Source: Bacteroidia bacterium (lineage in GTDB: Bacteria; Bacteroidota; Bacteroidia; M30B66). From it: DNA of 64,000 bases. Location: positions 75,688-139,687 of the forward strand of contig JAGYKL010000008.1 in the NCBI GenBank assembly GCA_018401705.1, written 5' to 3'. This document shows, one piece after another, positions 18,750 to 28,232 of the stretch. The translations under genes and the position numbers were made by a program. Position 1 is the first letter of the stretch. Each line of letters opens with the position of its first letter. The notes below the pieces were generated by a model. The model was not told the DNA's origin. It saw only the letters and a list, made by a program, of their open reading frames with translations, and ran no database searches.

Positions 18750-21092
18750 ATGAATAAATTTAAGCTTCTTAGCTCACTTTCGTTTTTACTCCTTTTTTTA
18801 GGGAATACCTTCGCACAACCAGTATTCTGGTCAGATACCTTTGACGCTCCCTCCGGAGGAGCCAATAATAATAACGCTGGAGCAAACTGGCAGCTCAACC
18901 AAGGTGGATTTGGCGGAAACCAATGGTTCATCAATGGTTCAAACACAAACTGTCAAGGAGCTAACATGTTACATATATCTTGCAGCGATTTCCTCTGCAT
19001 GATACTAGGAGGGCCCACAGATGCTATTTATAACGCCAGCGATGCTTCAGAAAGAAGCGCAGTTTCACCAGCAATAAGTACAATAGGTCAAACCAATATG
19101 ACCTTACGCTTCTTCTGGGTATGCAATGGCGAACCCGGTGATGACTTTGGTACGATCTCTTTTAGTGCAGATGATGGAGCAAATTGGGAAGAAGATGTTT
19201 TTACTTACCAAGGCACTACAACCTGCGGGGAAGCTGTTATTCCCATTAATCCTGTTTACGAAAACTTAAATAATTTCAGGATAAAATTCAATTGGGTCAA
19301 TAGTGGCAATAACGCTGGACAAGATTTCTCCTTCAACGTAGATGATATGAGAATTACTGCCGATGAAGCGTCATCTTCAACAATTACAACTGGGGATGTA
19401 TTGCCTGGTCCATATTGCCCGGGTCAGGAAGTCATCGTTCCATTTACAGTAAATGGAACCTTTAATCCAGGAAATGTATTTACTGCGCAGCTTTCTAACG
19501 CCGCGGGCACATTCACTGCTCCCGTCAATATTGGGACCTTAAATGGAACCACAAACGGAAGCATTACCGCAACAATTCCTCTTGGCACCGCTCCTGGAAT
19601 GAACTATTTCATTAGAGTAGTATCAAACAATCCAAATGTTACTGGAAGTGTTACATTAATTCCAATTGAAGTTTCAAACGGACCTACAGCCTCAATTGAT
19701 GCCGGATCAGGAACTACGGCTTGCGCCGGATCAGGAACTACATTGGTTTATGACGGAAGTTTAGGCACTTTGCAGTGGTCAAGCTCAACTGATGGAACTA
19801 CTTTTAGCCCTGTTGCAGGTGGCACAAACACAGTACTTAATACTCCGCCAATCAACCAAACAACTTTTTATCAAGTTACTGTTACAAATGACTGCGGCAC
19901 AAGCACCTCAGCTACATGGACGGTAGAATTAACAGATGAAGTTGAAATCCCACTAACACTTTCACCTAACACAAACAATCTGTGCAATGGACCTATAACT
20001 GTCTCAATCACAGGAACATTCACTGGACTTAATTGGTCATCAGGCCAAACATCGACTGCAATAGTTGTTACAGAACCAGGAGATATCTCTGTTGTAGGAC
20101 AAGACCCTTCCGGATGTCCAGCCGCTTCGGGTGTTATAAGCATAATTGAAACAGTACCTCCTCCATTAACAACTTTACCTGAATCTCCTGTTACTCTATG
20201 CGGCGCATCGGCAACTATTACTGCATCAGCTGGCTTTGCTGCCTATGCTTGGTCAAATGGACAAATGGGAAATACCGTTGTGGTTAATAATGCTGGTATA
20301 ATAACCCTTACTGCAACAGACAATAACGGTTGCATTGTTACAACAGGCCCAATAGATATCGTAATTGGAAGTTCTGTGAGTATTCCAGTGGAGCCAAGTA
20401 TCGCTGCTATTTGCGACGGAATCCCAGCTCAACTTTCAGCTGGAGCTGGATTTAGTAATTATGTTTGGTCAAATGGAGCCAATGGACAAACAACAACCGT
20501 GAGCAATACTGGCTTTTACAGTGTTACAGCCACTGATGACAATGGCTGCCCTGGTTCTTCTCCTTTAATTGAGGTTATTCAATCTCAATTCCCGATTGCT
20601 AATTTCTCTTATGTCCAAAATGAAGGCGGATACACTATCAATTTCGATAATCTTTCTCAAAATGCTCTAGATTACGAATGGGTCTTTGATTCTGTTGGAA
20701 CCTCGCCATTGACAGACCCTAGCTTTACCTTTCCTGATTTTGGCCCTTACACAATTACTCTCATCATTGAGAACCCTTGTGGTAGAGATACAATTGACAA
20801 ATTAATTGTTGTAAGCCCTGTTGGCATTGATGATTTGAACAACTTTAAGCAGTTCTCAATTTACCCTAACCCTGCAAATGATATAATAACATTAACAGGA
20901 GTTTTATTAAAGAAACAGAATTTAAATATCTCCTTTTATGATATCTCAGGCAGAATGGTATTAAACAAAAGTTTCATTTCGGATAAATTTTTTACACAAG
21001 AAATAAATATCGAAAATCTAAATAAAGGTATCTATCTTGTTAATATTCAGTCAGATGGCTCCCAAACAGAATTTAAACTCATTAAATATTAA
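18750..21092 (+). CDS. T9SS-exported multidomain surface protein
   Basis: A 780-residue protein: signal peptide (MNKFKLLSSLSFLLLFLGNTFAQ), an N-terminal jelly-roll/MAM-like domain to about 210 (FFWVCNGEPGDDFGTISFSADDG), a string of Ig-like modules with the recurring pattern W-S-(N/S)-G-(Q/A) and TATDNNGC, a PKD-like module near 630-690, and a type IX sorting domain (SIYPNPANDIITL to EFKLIKY). It is anchored or released at the outer surface; the function is not known. It has its own promoter and a strong terminator, so it is monocistronic. Confidence 0.85.
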   Translation: MNKFKLLSSLSFLLLFLGNTFAQPVFWSDTFDAPSGGANNNNAGANWQLNQGGFGGNQWFINGSNTNCQGANMLHISCSDFLCMILGGPTDAIYNASDASERSAVSPAISTIGQTNMTLRFFWVCNGEPGDDFGTISFSADDGANWEEDVFTYQGTTTCGEAVIPINPVYENLNNFRIKFNWVNSGNNAGQDFSFNVDDMRITADEASSSTITTGDVLPGPYCPGQEVIVPFTVNGTFNPGNVFTAQLSNAAGTFTAPVNIGTLNGTTNGSITATIPLGTAPGMNYFIRVVSNNPNVTGSVTLIPIEVSNGPTASIDAGSGTTACAGSGTTLVYDGSLGTLQWSSSTDGTTFSPVAGGTNTVLNTPPINQTTFYQVTVTNDCGTSTSATWTVELTDEVEIPLTLSPNTNNLCNGPITVSITGTFTGLNWSSGQTSTAIVVTEPGDISVVGQDPSGCPAASGVISIIETVPPPLTTLPESPVTLCGASATITASAGFAAYAWSNGQMGNTVVVNNAGIITLTATDNNGCIVTTGPIDIVIGSSVSIPVEPSIAAICDGIPAQLSAGAGFSNYVWSNGANGQTTTVSNTGFYSVTATDDNGCPGSSPLIEVIQSQFPIANFSYVQNEGGYTINFDNLSQNALDYEWVFDSVGTSPLTDPSFTFPDFGPYTITLIIENPCGRDTIDKLIVVSPVGIDDLNNFKQFSIYPNPANDIITLTGVLLKKQNLNISFYDISGRMVLNKSFISDKFFTQEINIENLNKGIYLVNIQSDGSQTEFKLIKY

Positions 21093-21235
21093 CCAACAAT
21101 CTTATTTAGATTGTTTAATGAGTTCATTTTTGGTCAATGTTTTTATTATTTTTGACACGAGTTGTTGACCCCGATAACTCAGTACCAATTATTTCTGTTT
21201 TTGGTAGATTTACAGAACTCAATTGGTGGTTTGTG

Positions 21236-21267
21236 AAAGAAAAAGGAGCTTCGGCTCCTTTTTCTTT
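21236..21267. terminator. Strong intrinsic terminator with UUCG loop
   Basis: AAAGAAAAAGGAGC-TTCG-GCTCCTTTTTCTTT: a perfect 14-bp stem with a stable UUCG tetraloop and built-in A/U flanks, 144 bases after the T9SS gene. It can work in both directions. Confidence 0.8.
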
Positions 21268-21342
21268 GGTGTTAACTTCTCTTGTAACATTTTCGGGTAA
21301 ACAGTGTATAAATCGCAATGACATTTATGTTTTCTGCGATTT

Positions 21343-24300
21343 GTGTATAAAAAACTGATACATATATTAGTTGGTTTACTCTTCTTTGTAGCTCCTTCTG
21401 GAGCACAGGTAACCTGTGGTTATGTATTTGAATATACCGATAACATTGTTTATTCAGAGCTAAGCAACAATCAGGATGTTTTAATACTGGCAAGCGGTTC
21501 AGCTGACATTAATGACCCAAGTTCGGTATCACCAACTGACGAGGATTTTTTTCCGCAACAAAGTATAGGTTTTCCTTTTCAATACAACGGTCAGTCATAT
21601 ACTACATGCGGTGTTGCTACAAACGGTTGGATATGGTTCGGCAACACAAATCCAGTACGTGCAGCAGGAGTAGTTATTCCTTTTACCAATATTCTTCAAG
21701 CTGAAACTGAAATTGAAGGTATAGTATCTGCCTTAAATGGTGACCTTGAAGGCAGATGGACTGCAGGTTTAGCCAGTATTAGAACTTCGAAAAGAGGAAT
21801 GGCTCCCAATCGCGAATTCATTATTGAATGGAATAACTTTAAGGCTTTAGACGATGCTGAAGGAACTGGATATTGCGGTGAAAACCGCAATCGCTTTGAT
21901 TTTCAAATCATCCTTCAAGAACAAAACAATAAGATTAGCTTCGCTTACCGTGCAAATGAATACTGCTGGCAAGGTTACGAACAGTTCTTTCAAATCGGCT
22001 TAAGAGGTACTGCAAGGTCTGATGTTCATTCAAGATCTATTGTTTCAGGAGCAAATGCATGGAACAATTCCAATCTTGGTTTAAATTCTTCAACGGCAGT
22101 TATTAGATCTTCTTCACCAGTAACACTGCCGCCACAAAACGCAAGGTTTAGCTTCTTCCCTGGTGAGCCTCAAGCAGCAATTTGGATAGGACATAGTAAT
22201 GACTGGAACGACAATAACAATTGGAGCACAGGAATGGTGCCTGGCAGATGCAATGATGTAACAATACCAGGCGGTTTAAGTCACTACCCCGAACTAACAG
22301 CAAATACTCCCGCGTCTTGCGCAAATCTAATTATCCAGCCGGGGGCTGTAATTACACTTTCAACTGAATACAATTCATTCCTCTCTTGCTTTGGTAATCT
22401 CATCAATAACGGCGTTATAACTAATAACACAAACTCATATATTACGCTTGCAGGGTCAAATGAAAATCAGTTGGGAGGAACCGGACATTTTATTGGGGCT
22501 GACCTATTTATAACAGCAAATTCAGATTACCGTTTAGTTAATGACCTTGTTATCAGGAACCTTTCTATTAATTCAGGGGCGGCTTTGCATCTTGGTAATC
22601 ATGTGCTTGATGTATTTTCAATTCTTCAATCGGGAACTCTAAATCAAGATGATGGAGTACTTGTTATTGAAGGTGATGCATCTTCTGTACAACTCACCGA
22701 TTCTACATTTCATGCTTCCAATGGAACCACATTCTTTGGCAACGGAGAAGTTTGGTCTACTCAAGTGAACCAACTTGTTCCTTCATTGAATTACAATAAC
22801 TTATGGGTTAGAACCAATAAGAATTTTGAAGTTCAACTCGGAAGCACACAAGATTTTACTTGCAGAAATTTGTTGTTTTATAATCCCGGCGAAGCCGGCG
22901 GATTTGCAAAAACTGCAAGATCTATTAATGTACTTGGGAACTTCAAACTGGGTATCGACAGTTTGCCTGGAACCGTTTTACAAATTAATCATTCAATTTC
23001 AAGAGACAACAACGGAGGGCAATTTCAAATGGGAAATAGCGACGCTTTAAGCATTACGCATGCGCCGGCAACTCTTCAACCTGCTATAACTGGCTTTCAA
23101 AACCCAAATTTTAAAGGCACTGTTTCGTATAATTCAGGTTCAACTCAAACGCTTGTTAATGGAACTTACAGCAATTTGAATATCAATGGCAGCGGAACCA
23201 GAAGAATTCAAGGCAAAGTAAATCTGAAAGGTGTTTTGAGACTAAATGATGGAATTCTGGAAACAAACGATAGTCTTTCATTAAAATCAGACAGTTTGGC
23301 AACTGCTCTAATTTCTGGTCAGGGTAATGGCAGCATCAATGGTACAGTTGAATCAGAGAGATACATCTTTGGCGACAGTGCTCAATTTGTTTTAATTAGC
23401 AGTCCCTTCGAAGGTTTGCAGATTATAGATTATGCTTCAGCAATACCAGTAATTGGAAGCGATGGAATTTCATTTATAGAAGATAATTCTCCTTCAATTT
23501 GGGAGTATAAAGGATTTGAGGCCGACAATCAATTTGTTCAAGGATGGTACTCTGTTGGTGCATCAAGAGTAGTCTCAAATGGAATGGGTTTACAAACTGC
23601 ACTTCAAGGAAATAGCACGCTTAAGATCAGAGGACATGTTAATTCTGGAAATATTATTATCCCGCTGAATAGCGAAGGAAATCTAGAAGAAATAAGCGGC
23701 TACAATCTCATTGGGAATCCATACCCTTCTCCAATAAACTGGAATTCGATTGCACTTGATTTACCATCATCAGTAAGCAAGTCAGTTTACCGAATGGGAA
23801 GTGGAAACCTATTTAATGGAACTTATTCAACATGGCTTGCTATAAACGGACAAGAAGGGCTTGGAATAAACGGAGCCAGCCAATATATAGGTATCCAGGA
23901 AGGATTCTTTGTGAGAGCATTCCAATCCGATTCAATTCAGCTCAATAATTCACATAGAGAAGAAGTGCTGCAAGTGAACTCTGTTAATGTATCTCAACAA
24001 ATAGCTTATTTAAGACTGAGTGTAAATTCGGCTAATAAGAAAGATGAAACACTCATCTATTATGCAGAAGATGCCAGTAATCTTGAAGCCTTAGATTCAA
24101 AAGATGCATTGAAAATGCCAGCCTCGGTTGAACACAGCACATGTTATTCAATAAAAGATGAATTAAAGCTTGCTATACAAGGGAGAGAAATTACAAATCA
24201 AGCCGATTCGGTTGCACTGGGATTAAACATTGCCGGAGAGGGTTTCTACAGTCTTCGATTAACTGAAGTTGTGCATTTCCCGGCTACAGCTATGGTTTTC

Positions 24301-25194
24301 TTAGAGGATAGAGTAAATGGCAACTTCCAAAACCTTCGCCAACAACCTGAATATGAGGTGTATTTGAATACTGGAGAAATCAACAACAGGTTCTATATTC
24401 ACTATCGTCCAGGTATTTCAGTAAACTCCATCAAAGAAGGATGTGACGGGAACGACGGTCAAATTACATTAAACAATCCTACAAGCACAGCTTGGGATGT
24501 TACCGTTTTTAGCAGTCTCGACAGTCTGATTGAAAATATTGACTCGTTCACAGGCAATGAGGTTCTCCAAGGCTTACCTGCCGACGAATACAGAATTCAA
24601 TTTCTATTGAGCGGTCAGAATCTGTTAATTGAAGAGTGGATTCAGGTAGCTCAGGGCAGCGGAATCACAGCATCTTTTACAGCATCTGCAACAGAAGTAA
24701 AGCAGGAAGAAGATGAAGTTGTTTTTATAAATACCACTCCCAATGCGCAATCACTTTTCTGGGATTTCGGTGATGGCATGATGCTGTCAGGAGAAGAGGA
24801 AGTTAGTCACATATTTAATGAACCTGGAGAATATCCTGTGGTTTTAACCGCTACGCGGGATGAATGCGCAGACACTGCACAAATAAACATCCGAGTAATT
24901 ACAATTACTGGCATTGAAGAGAATTCTGCAAAGGCACAAAATTTCAGCCTGTTCCCTAATCCAGCAACAACAGTTGCTTACCTTAAATTAAGCAATGAAG
25001 AGCTTATTTTTAATCTTGAATATGCTTTGGTAGATGCTTCTGGAAGAATTGTGTTAACACAAAAACTAAGTGCCGTTTCACCCGGTCAAATGATTGAACT
25101 GCCGGTTTCAGGCTTAAGCAAGGGAGCCTATGAAGTTGTATTAAGTGCTGAAAAGTTTAGAGCTGTAAGCCGTTTGATGGTTGGGGGCAAATAA
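21343..25194 (+). CDS. Giant T9SS-exported protein with PKD domain
   Basis: A 1283-residue protein with GTG start and signal peptide (MYKKLIHILVGLLFFVAPSGAQ). The N-terminal 260 residues form a beta-sandwich domain (GFPFQYNGQSYTTCGVATNGWIWFG). The centre (about 280-850) is a long run of beta-solenoid-like repeats rich in LxIxxGAxL and NLxNxG. A PKD domain lies near 1105-1185 (LFWDFGDGMMLSGEE), followed by a sorting domain (FSLFPNPATTVAYL to SRLMVGGK). No ATG start fits the signal peptide. The architecture suggests a cell-surface or matrix protein. It is convergent with the rfaE2 gene. Confidence 0.82.
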   Translation: MYKKLIHILVGLLFFVAPSGAQVTCGYVFEYTDNIVYSELSNNQDVLILASGSADINDPSSVSPTDEDFFPQQSIGFPFQYNGQSYTTCGVATNGWIWFGNTNPVRAAGVVIPFTNILQAETEIEGIVSALNGDLEGRWTAGLASIRTSKRGMAPNREFIIEWNNFKALDDAEGTGYCGENRNRFDFQIILQEQNNKISFAYRANEYCWQGYEQFFQIGLRGTARSDVHSRSIVSGANAWNNSNLGLNSSTAVIRSSSPVTLPPQNARFSFFPGEPQAAIWIGHSNDWNDNNNWSTGMVPGRCNDVTIPGGLSHYPELTANTPASCANLIIQPGAVITLSTEYNSFLSCFGNLINNGVITNNTNSYITLAGSNENQLGGTGHFIGADLFITANSDYRLVNDLVIRNLSINSGAALHLGNHVLDVFSILQSGTLNQDDGVLVIEGDASSVQLTDSTFHASNGTTFFGNGEVWSTQVNQLVPSLNYNNLWVRTNKNFEVQLGSTQDFTCRNLLFYNPGEAGGFAKTARSINVLGNFKLGIDSLPGTVLQINHSISRDNNGGQFQMGNSDALSITHAPATLQPAITGFQNPNFKGTVSYNSGSTQTLVNGTYSNLNINGSGTRRIQGKVNLKGVLRLNDGILETNDSLSLKSDSLATALISGQGNGSINGTVESERYIFGDSAQFVLISSPFEGLQIIDYASAIPVIGSDGISFIEDNSPSIWEYKGFEADNQFVQGWYSVGASRVVSNGMGLQTALQGNSTLKIRGHVNSGNIIIPLNSEGNLEEISGYNLIGNPYPSPINWNSIALDLPSSVSKSVYRMGSGNLFNGTYSTWLAINGQEGLGINGASQYIGIQEGFFVRAFQSDSIQLNNSHREEVLQVNSVNVSQQIAYLRLSVNSANKKDETLIYYAEDASNLEALDSKDALKMPASVEHSTCYSIKDELKLAIQGREITNQADSVALGLNIAGEGFYSLRLTEVVHFPATAMVFLEDRVNGNFQNLRQQPEYEVYLNTGEINNRFYIHYRPGISVNSIKEGCDGNDGQITLNNPTSTAWDVTVFSSLDSLIENIDSFTGNEVLQGLPADEYRIQFLLSGQNLLIEEWIQVAQGSGITASFTASATEVKQEEDEVVFINTTPNAQSLFWDFGDGMMLSGEEEVSHIFNEPGEYPVVLTATRDECADTAQINIRVITITGIEENSAKAQNFSLFPNPATTVAYLKLSNEELIFNLEYALVDASGRIVLTQKLSAVSPGQMIELPVSGLSKGAYEVVLSAEKFRAVSRLMVGGK

Positions 25195-25201
25195 ACTCAT
25201 C

Positions 25202-25214
25202 CCGCCGAAGGCGG
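25202..25214. other. Short hairpin between convergent genes
   Basis: CCGCC-GAA-GGCGG, a five-pair GC stem in the 25-base gap between the giant T9SS gene and rfaE2. There is no U-tract on either strand, so it is at best a weak terminator; it may be a fragment of a dispersed palindromic repeat. Confidence 0.4.
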
Positions 25215-25219
25215 ATATG

Positions 25220-25714
25220 TCAAGAATTTCTTTTAATCCTATCAAGGAAATGAGTGGTAGAGTACCCCTCGGTAAAATCAATTGTTGCAACGGTGCCTCC
25301 CATGCCTTTAACAAAGTCGGCTCCCACAATATTTTCAATTGAATAATCACCACCCTTAACTAAGACATTTGGGGATAATTCTTCAATAAGTCTCAAAGGA
25401 GTATCTTCTTCAAAACCACAAACTGCATCCACAAATGATAAAGATGCAAGAGCCAAGGCTCGATCATTAAAACTATTAACAGGTCTGCCTTCACCTTTTA
25501 ATCTTGTTACTGAGGCATCTTCATTTAAGCCAACAATAAGTTTATTGCCTAAATCGGCAGCAGCAGCAAGATATTCGAGGTGCCCCCGATGAAGTATATC
25601 AAAACATCCGTTTGTAAAAACAACTTTATTCTTCAAGAATTGCCAGATATACGTCTGCCTTTTGAGTTTATCAGAAGAATAAACCTTTGAAGTTGTAATA
25701 TCAAGATGCTTCAA
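25220..25714 (-). CDS. rfaE2: D-glycero-beta-D-manno-heptose 1-phosphate adenylyltransferase
   Basis: Nucleotidyltransferase that makes ADP-heptose for LPS core. It carries the family HxGH motif in TNGCFDILHRGHLEYL, plus VGLNEDASVTRLKG, NVLVKGGDY and YSTTHFLDRI, and about 164 residues equal the free-standing RfaE2 form. The start is uncertain: I use a TTG (KHLDITT...) that overlaps the flippase stop by 14 bases. The only ATG in frame, at 25759, would add 15 atypical residues lying over the upstream gene. It is the last gene of the panC-panD-flippase-rfaE2 run. Confidence 0.85.
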   Translation of the reverse strand: MKHLDITTSKVYSSDKLKRQTYIWQFLKNKVVFTNGCFDILHRGHLEYLAAAADLGNKLIVGLNEDASVTRLKGEGRPVNSFNDRALALASLSFVDAVCGFEEDTPLRLIEELSPNVLVKGGDYSIENIVGADFVKGMGGTVATIDFTEGYSTTHFLDRIKRNS

Positions 25715-26750
25715 GATTTGGTAGTTTTTTACGTTGCAATGCCATACTAATGAGTGCAAAAATGCCTGCAGAAACCGTCATTACAAACTGTGTAGAATGA
25801 ACAATAGTTGCGAAAACCAAACCTGGCCTAAGTTGTTCTCCTGTAATTGGGCTAATAGAAGGAGCTATTTGATATAGCAAAAGTGCTTTTTCTACAAGAT
25901 AGTGAAATGCGCCAAAGCCACCTTGAACAGGGGCTGTCATTCCCAAACCTCCAACAACCATCAAGAATAAGCCATCGAATGCTTTTAATGCAGCTGTAGG
26001 TTCATAAGCATAAACACACACCCAGGTCATTAGAAAATAATTGAACCAAATAAGAAAGGTGTGAAAAAGGAAAGCTCCTTTTTTCTTCATTTTGAAAAGA
26101 GTTGCGAAGCCATCTCCAATACCTTTAATTAGGTTTTTAACTTTTACTACAGGCCCTAGCTCTCCGTATCTTGCAAAGAACCAGCGAATAAAGATAAAAC
26201 CACCAACAATTATCAAGGCGATTATCAAATAGAGGAATGCTCCAAGGCTGCCAAGGTGGCTTAATAATGTGTTTAAATTATCACCAAAGACTTCATTTCT
26301 AAAAAAGGAGCCAAATCGCTCAAATTGCGTAAAAATAACTAAAGCAATAAGGCTCAGGAGAATGAGAAGGTCAATAACCCTTTCAAGAATTACCGTTCCG
26401 ATAAGCTGAGTTACGGGTACCTTATCTGTTTGGTTAAGCATTGTGCATCTTACCACCTCTCCCATTCGTGGCAAGCCAATATTTGTTAGATATCCAATTG
26501 CAACCGCATTGAAGCAGTTTATTAATGTTGGTTTGTATCCCAATGGCTCAAGTACGATTCTCCATCGCCAAGCTCTTGAAACCATAGCAATAAGACCGCA
26601 TAAAAACGACAGTGCAATCCAGTAAGGATTTGCATGCTTAATTTCATTCCACATCCAGACTAAGTCTACATCTTTAAAAACAAGATATAGCAACAGCAAG
26701 CCGATAACGAGAAAAACATAATATCTAACAGCTGTCCAAATGCGTTTCAT
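25701..26750 (-). CDS. Lysylphosphatidylglycerol synthase/flippase-like membrane protein (UPF0104)
   Basis: A 349-residue polytopic membrane protein with about eight helices, belonging to the UPF0104 family that includes the flippase half of MprF. Family-typical stretches are SRAWRWRIVLEPLGY, NIGLPRMGEVVRC and GGLGMTAPVQGGFGAFHYLVE. The C-terminal synthase domain of MprF is absent. Probable role in lipid or glycolipid translocation (inference). It starts 3 bases after panD and overlaps the rfaE2 start, so translation may be coupled. Confidence 0.8.
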   Translation of the reverse strand: MKRIWTAVRYYVFLVIGLLLLYLVFKDVDLVWMWNEIKHANPYWIALSFLCGLIAMVSRAWRWRIVLEPLGYKPTLINCFNAVAIGYLTNIGLPRMGEVVRCTMLNQTDKVPVTQLIGTVILERVIDLLILLSLIALVIFTQFERFGSFFRNEVFGDNLNTLLSHLGSLGAFLYLIIALIIVGGFIFIRWFFARYGELGPVVKVKNLIKGIGDGFATLFKMKKKGAFLFHTFLIWFNYFLMTWVCVYAYEPTAALKAFDGLFLMVVGGLGMTAPVQGGFGAFHYLVEKALLLYQIAPSISPITGEQLRPGLVFATIVHSTQFVMTVSAGIFALISMALQRKKLPNLEAS

Positions 26751-26753
26751 AGT

Positions 26754-27104
26754 TTATCGCAACGAATTGGTGTTAGTATCTGGAAAGATGACACTTGGCT
26801 TAAAAGTCTTTGCTTCAATGGCATCCATCATTGCGTAGGAAATGATAATTAAGATATCGCCTACAGCAACTTTTCTGGCTGCTGGGCCATTCATGCAAAT
26901 AACTCCAGAACCTCTATCACCCTTAATGACGTATGTTTCCAAACGTTCACCATTATTTATATTTAGCACCTGCACTTTCTCATTCTCAATGAGATTTGCG
27001 GCATCCATCAGGTTTTCGTCAATAGTTACACTTCCGATATAATTCAAATCGGCTTGAGTGACTGTAACTCTGTGGATTTTCGATTTAAGTACCTCGATGT
27101 ACAT
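26754..27104 (-). CDS. panD: Aspartate 1-decarboxylase
   Basis: Pyruvoyl enzyme that decarboxylates aspartate to beta-alanine for pantothenate synthesis. At 116 residues it matches the usual proenzyme length. The self-processing site Gly24-Ser25 in YIGSVTID is present, as are the N-terminal [12 protein letters not shown] and [19 protein letters not shown]. It lies 44 bases after panC, whose product uses the beta-alanine. Confidence 0.95.
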   Translation of the reverse strand: MYIEVLKSKIHRVTVTQADLNYIGSVTIDENLMDAANLIENEKVQVLNINNGERLETYVIKGDRGSGVICMNGPAARKVAVGDILIIISYAMMDAIEAKTFKPSVIFPDTNTNSLR

Positions 27105-27148
27105 GATTCAGGGCGCGAAACTACGCTAATTGAATGTATTGAGCAAAG

Positions 27149-27994
27149 TCAAACGTTAGGCAATAAAATATTATCAATTAATCGCACCTTGCCAACACGA
27201 GCTGCCAAACAGGCAACCACTTGGCTTGTTGAGTATTCATGCTGGATTTCAAGAGTTTGTGCATCAACAACCTCTAGGTATACGAGTTCAATTGATGAAT
27301 CAGATAGTACCGCTTTTGATTCGGCAAGAGCTTTGTCAAAAGGCATAACTCCCCAGTTATTATGAAGATTAAACAGAGCCTTTGAAAGCAACACAGAAAC
27401 ACTTCGATCATGAGCGTTGAGACGTTGGTTTCTAGAGCTCAAGGCTAGTCCATCATGATCACGAATGATGGGGCAAGGCACGATTTCCATTTCGGGATAT
27501 CTTTTAGAAGCCATATACTTAATGATAGCTAATTGTTGAAAGTCTTTCAATCCAAAATAAGCCCTGTTCGGGCGGATGATGCTAAAAAACTTATCTACCA
27601 CGGTAACAACACCTGCAAAATGGCCTTCTCTGAATTTGCCTTCCATCACTGAGTCAAGTCCATTCAAGTTGATTTTGAGCAGTTCTTCATTATTCTGATA
27701 CATTTCTTCAGCCGAAGGCATAAACAAAACATTAGGATTAACTTGAAGAAGGAGTTCTTGGTCTATTTTCTCAGTTCGTGGATAATTTGAATAATCTGCA
27801 GCTTCATTAAACTGAGTTGGATTCACAAAGATGCTAACTATTGTAAGGTCGTTCTCTGCTATAGACCTATTAACCAGCGAGATATGGCCATCATGAAGAG
27901 CTCCCATGGTTGGCACAAACCCGATTTTTTTCGCCGAATTTGCAGAATTGAACCTAAATTCTTGCAGTTGGCTAATGGATTTAAATATGTGCAT
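27149..27994 (-). CDS. panC: Pantothenate synthetase
   Basis: Joins pantoate and beta-alanine with ATP to make pantothenate. The 281-residue protein shows the HIGH-like motif with His34 and His37 (PTMGALHDGHISLV), the pantoate-binding FVNPTQFNE, FGLKDFQQL and the KMSKS-equivalent SSRNQRLN. It heads the panC-panD-flippase-rfaE2 run, with a TAGCTTTG promoter element upstream. It is divergent from the starch-synthase-like gene. Confidence 0.96.
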   Translation of the reverse strand: MHIFKSISQLQEFRFNSANSAKKIGFVPTMGALHDGHISLVNRSIAENDLTIVSIFVNPTQFNEAADYSNYPRTEKIDQELLLQVNPNVLFMPSAEEMYQNNEELLKINLNGLDSVMEGKFREGHFAGVVTVVDKFFSIIRPNRAYFGLKDFQQLAIIKYMASKRYPEMEIVPCPIIRDHDGLALSSRNQRLNAHDRSVSVLLSKALFNLHNNWGVMPFDKALAESKAVLSDSSIELVYLEVVDAQTLEIQHEYSTSQVVACLAARVGKVRLIDNILLPNV

Positions 27995-28065
27995 GCAAAT
28001 AATATCGCCTGAATGATTACTATGCTAAACTTCGCTATATCTGGCGTTTATGGCGACAATCGGTG

Positions 28066-28073
28066 CAAAGCTA
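28066..28073 (-). promoter_or_regulatory. -7 element TAGCTTTG of the panC operon
   Basis: Exact TAnnTTTG on the minus strand, about 70 bases upstream of the panC ATG. No clear TTTG occurs at the usual -33 distance, so an activator may be involved. Confidence 0.5.
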
Positions 28074-28084
28074 ATAGAACGTCC

Positions 28085-28136
28085 TTGATTATTTCCATTT
28101 TTTTTTCGTAATTTTGTAATCTAATTTACGAATTAG
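28085..28136 (+). promoter_or_regulatory. Promoter TTG-N21-TAATTTTG with start-site hairpin
   Basis: -33 TTG at 28085-28087 and -7 TAATTTTG at 28109-28116 in front of the starch-synthase-like gene. A perfect dyad CTAATT-TACG-AATTAG (28121-28136) covers the expected transcription start and may be an operator or 5' mRNA hairpin. Confidence 0.55.
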
Positions 28137-28232
28137 CTAAATATGAACCATTCTACCGTATCAATGATTAATTCCGGTATTCTTTTGAATGGCTCTGTGT
28201 TTTTTCTGTTTTATTTTTTTAATTGATTTGGT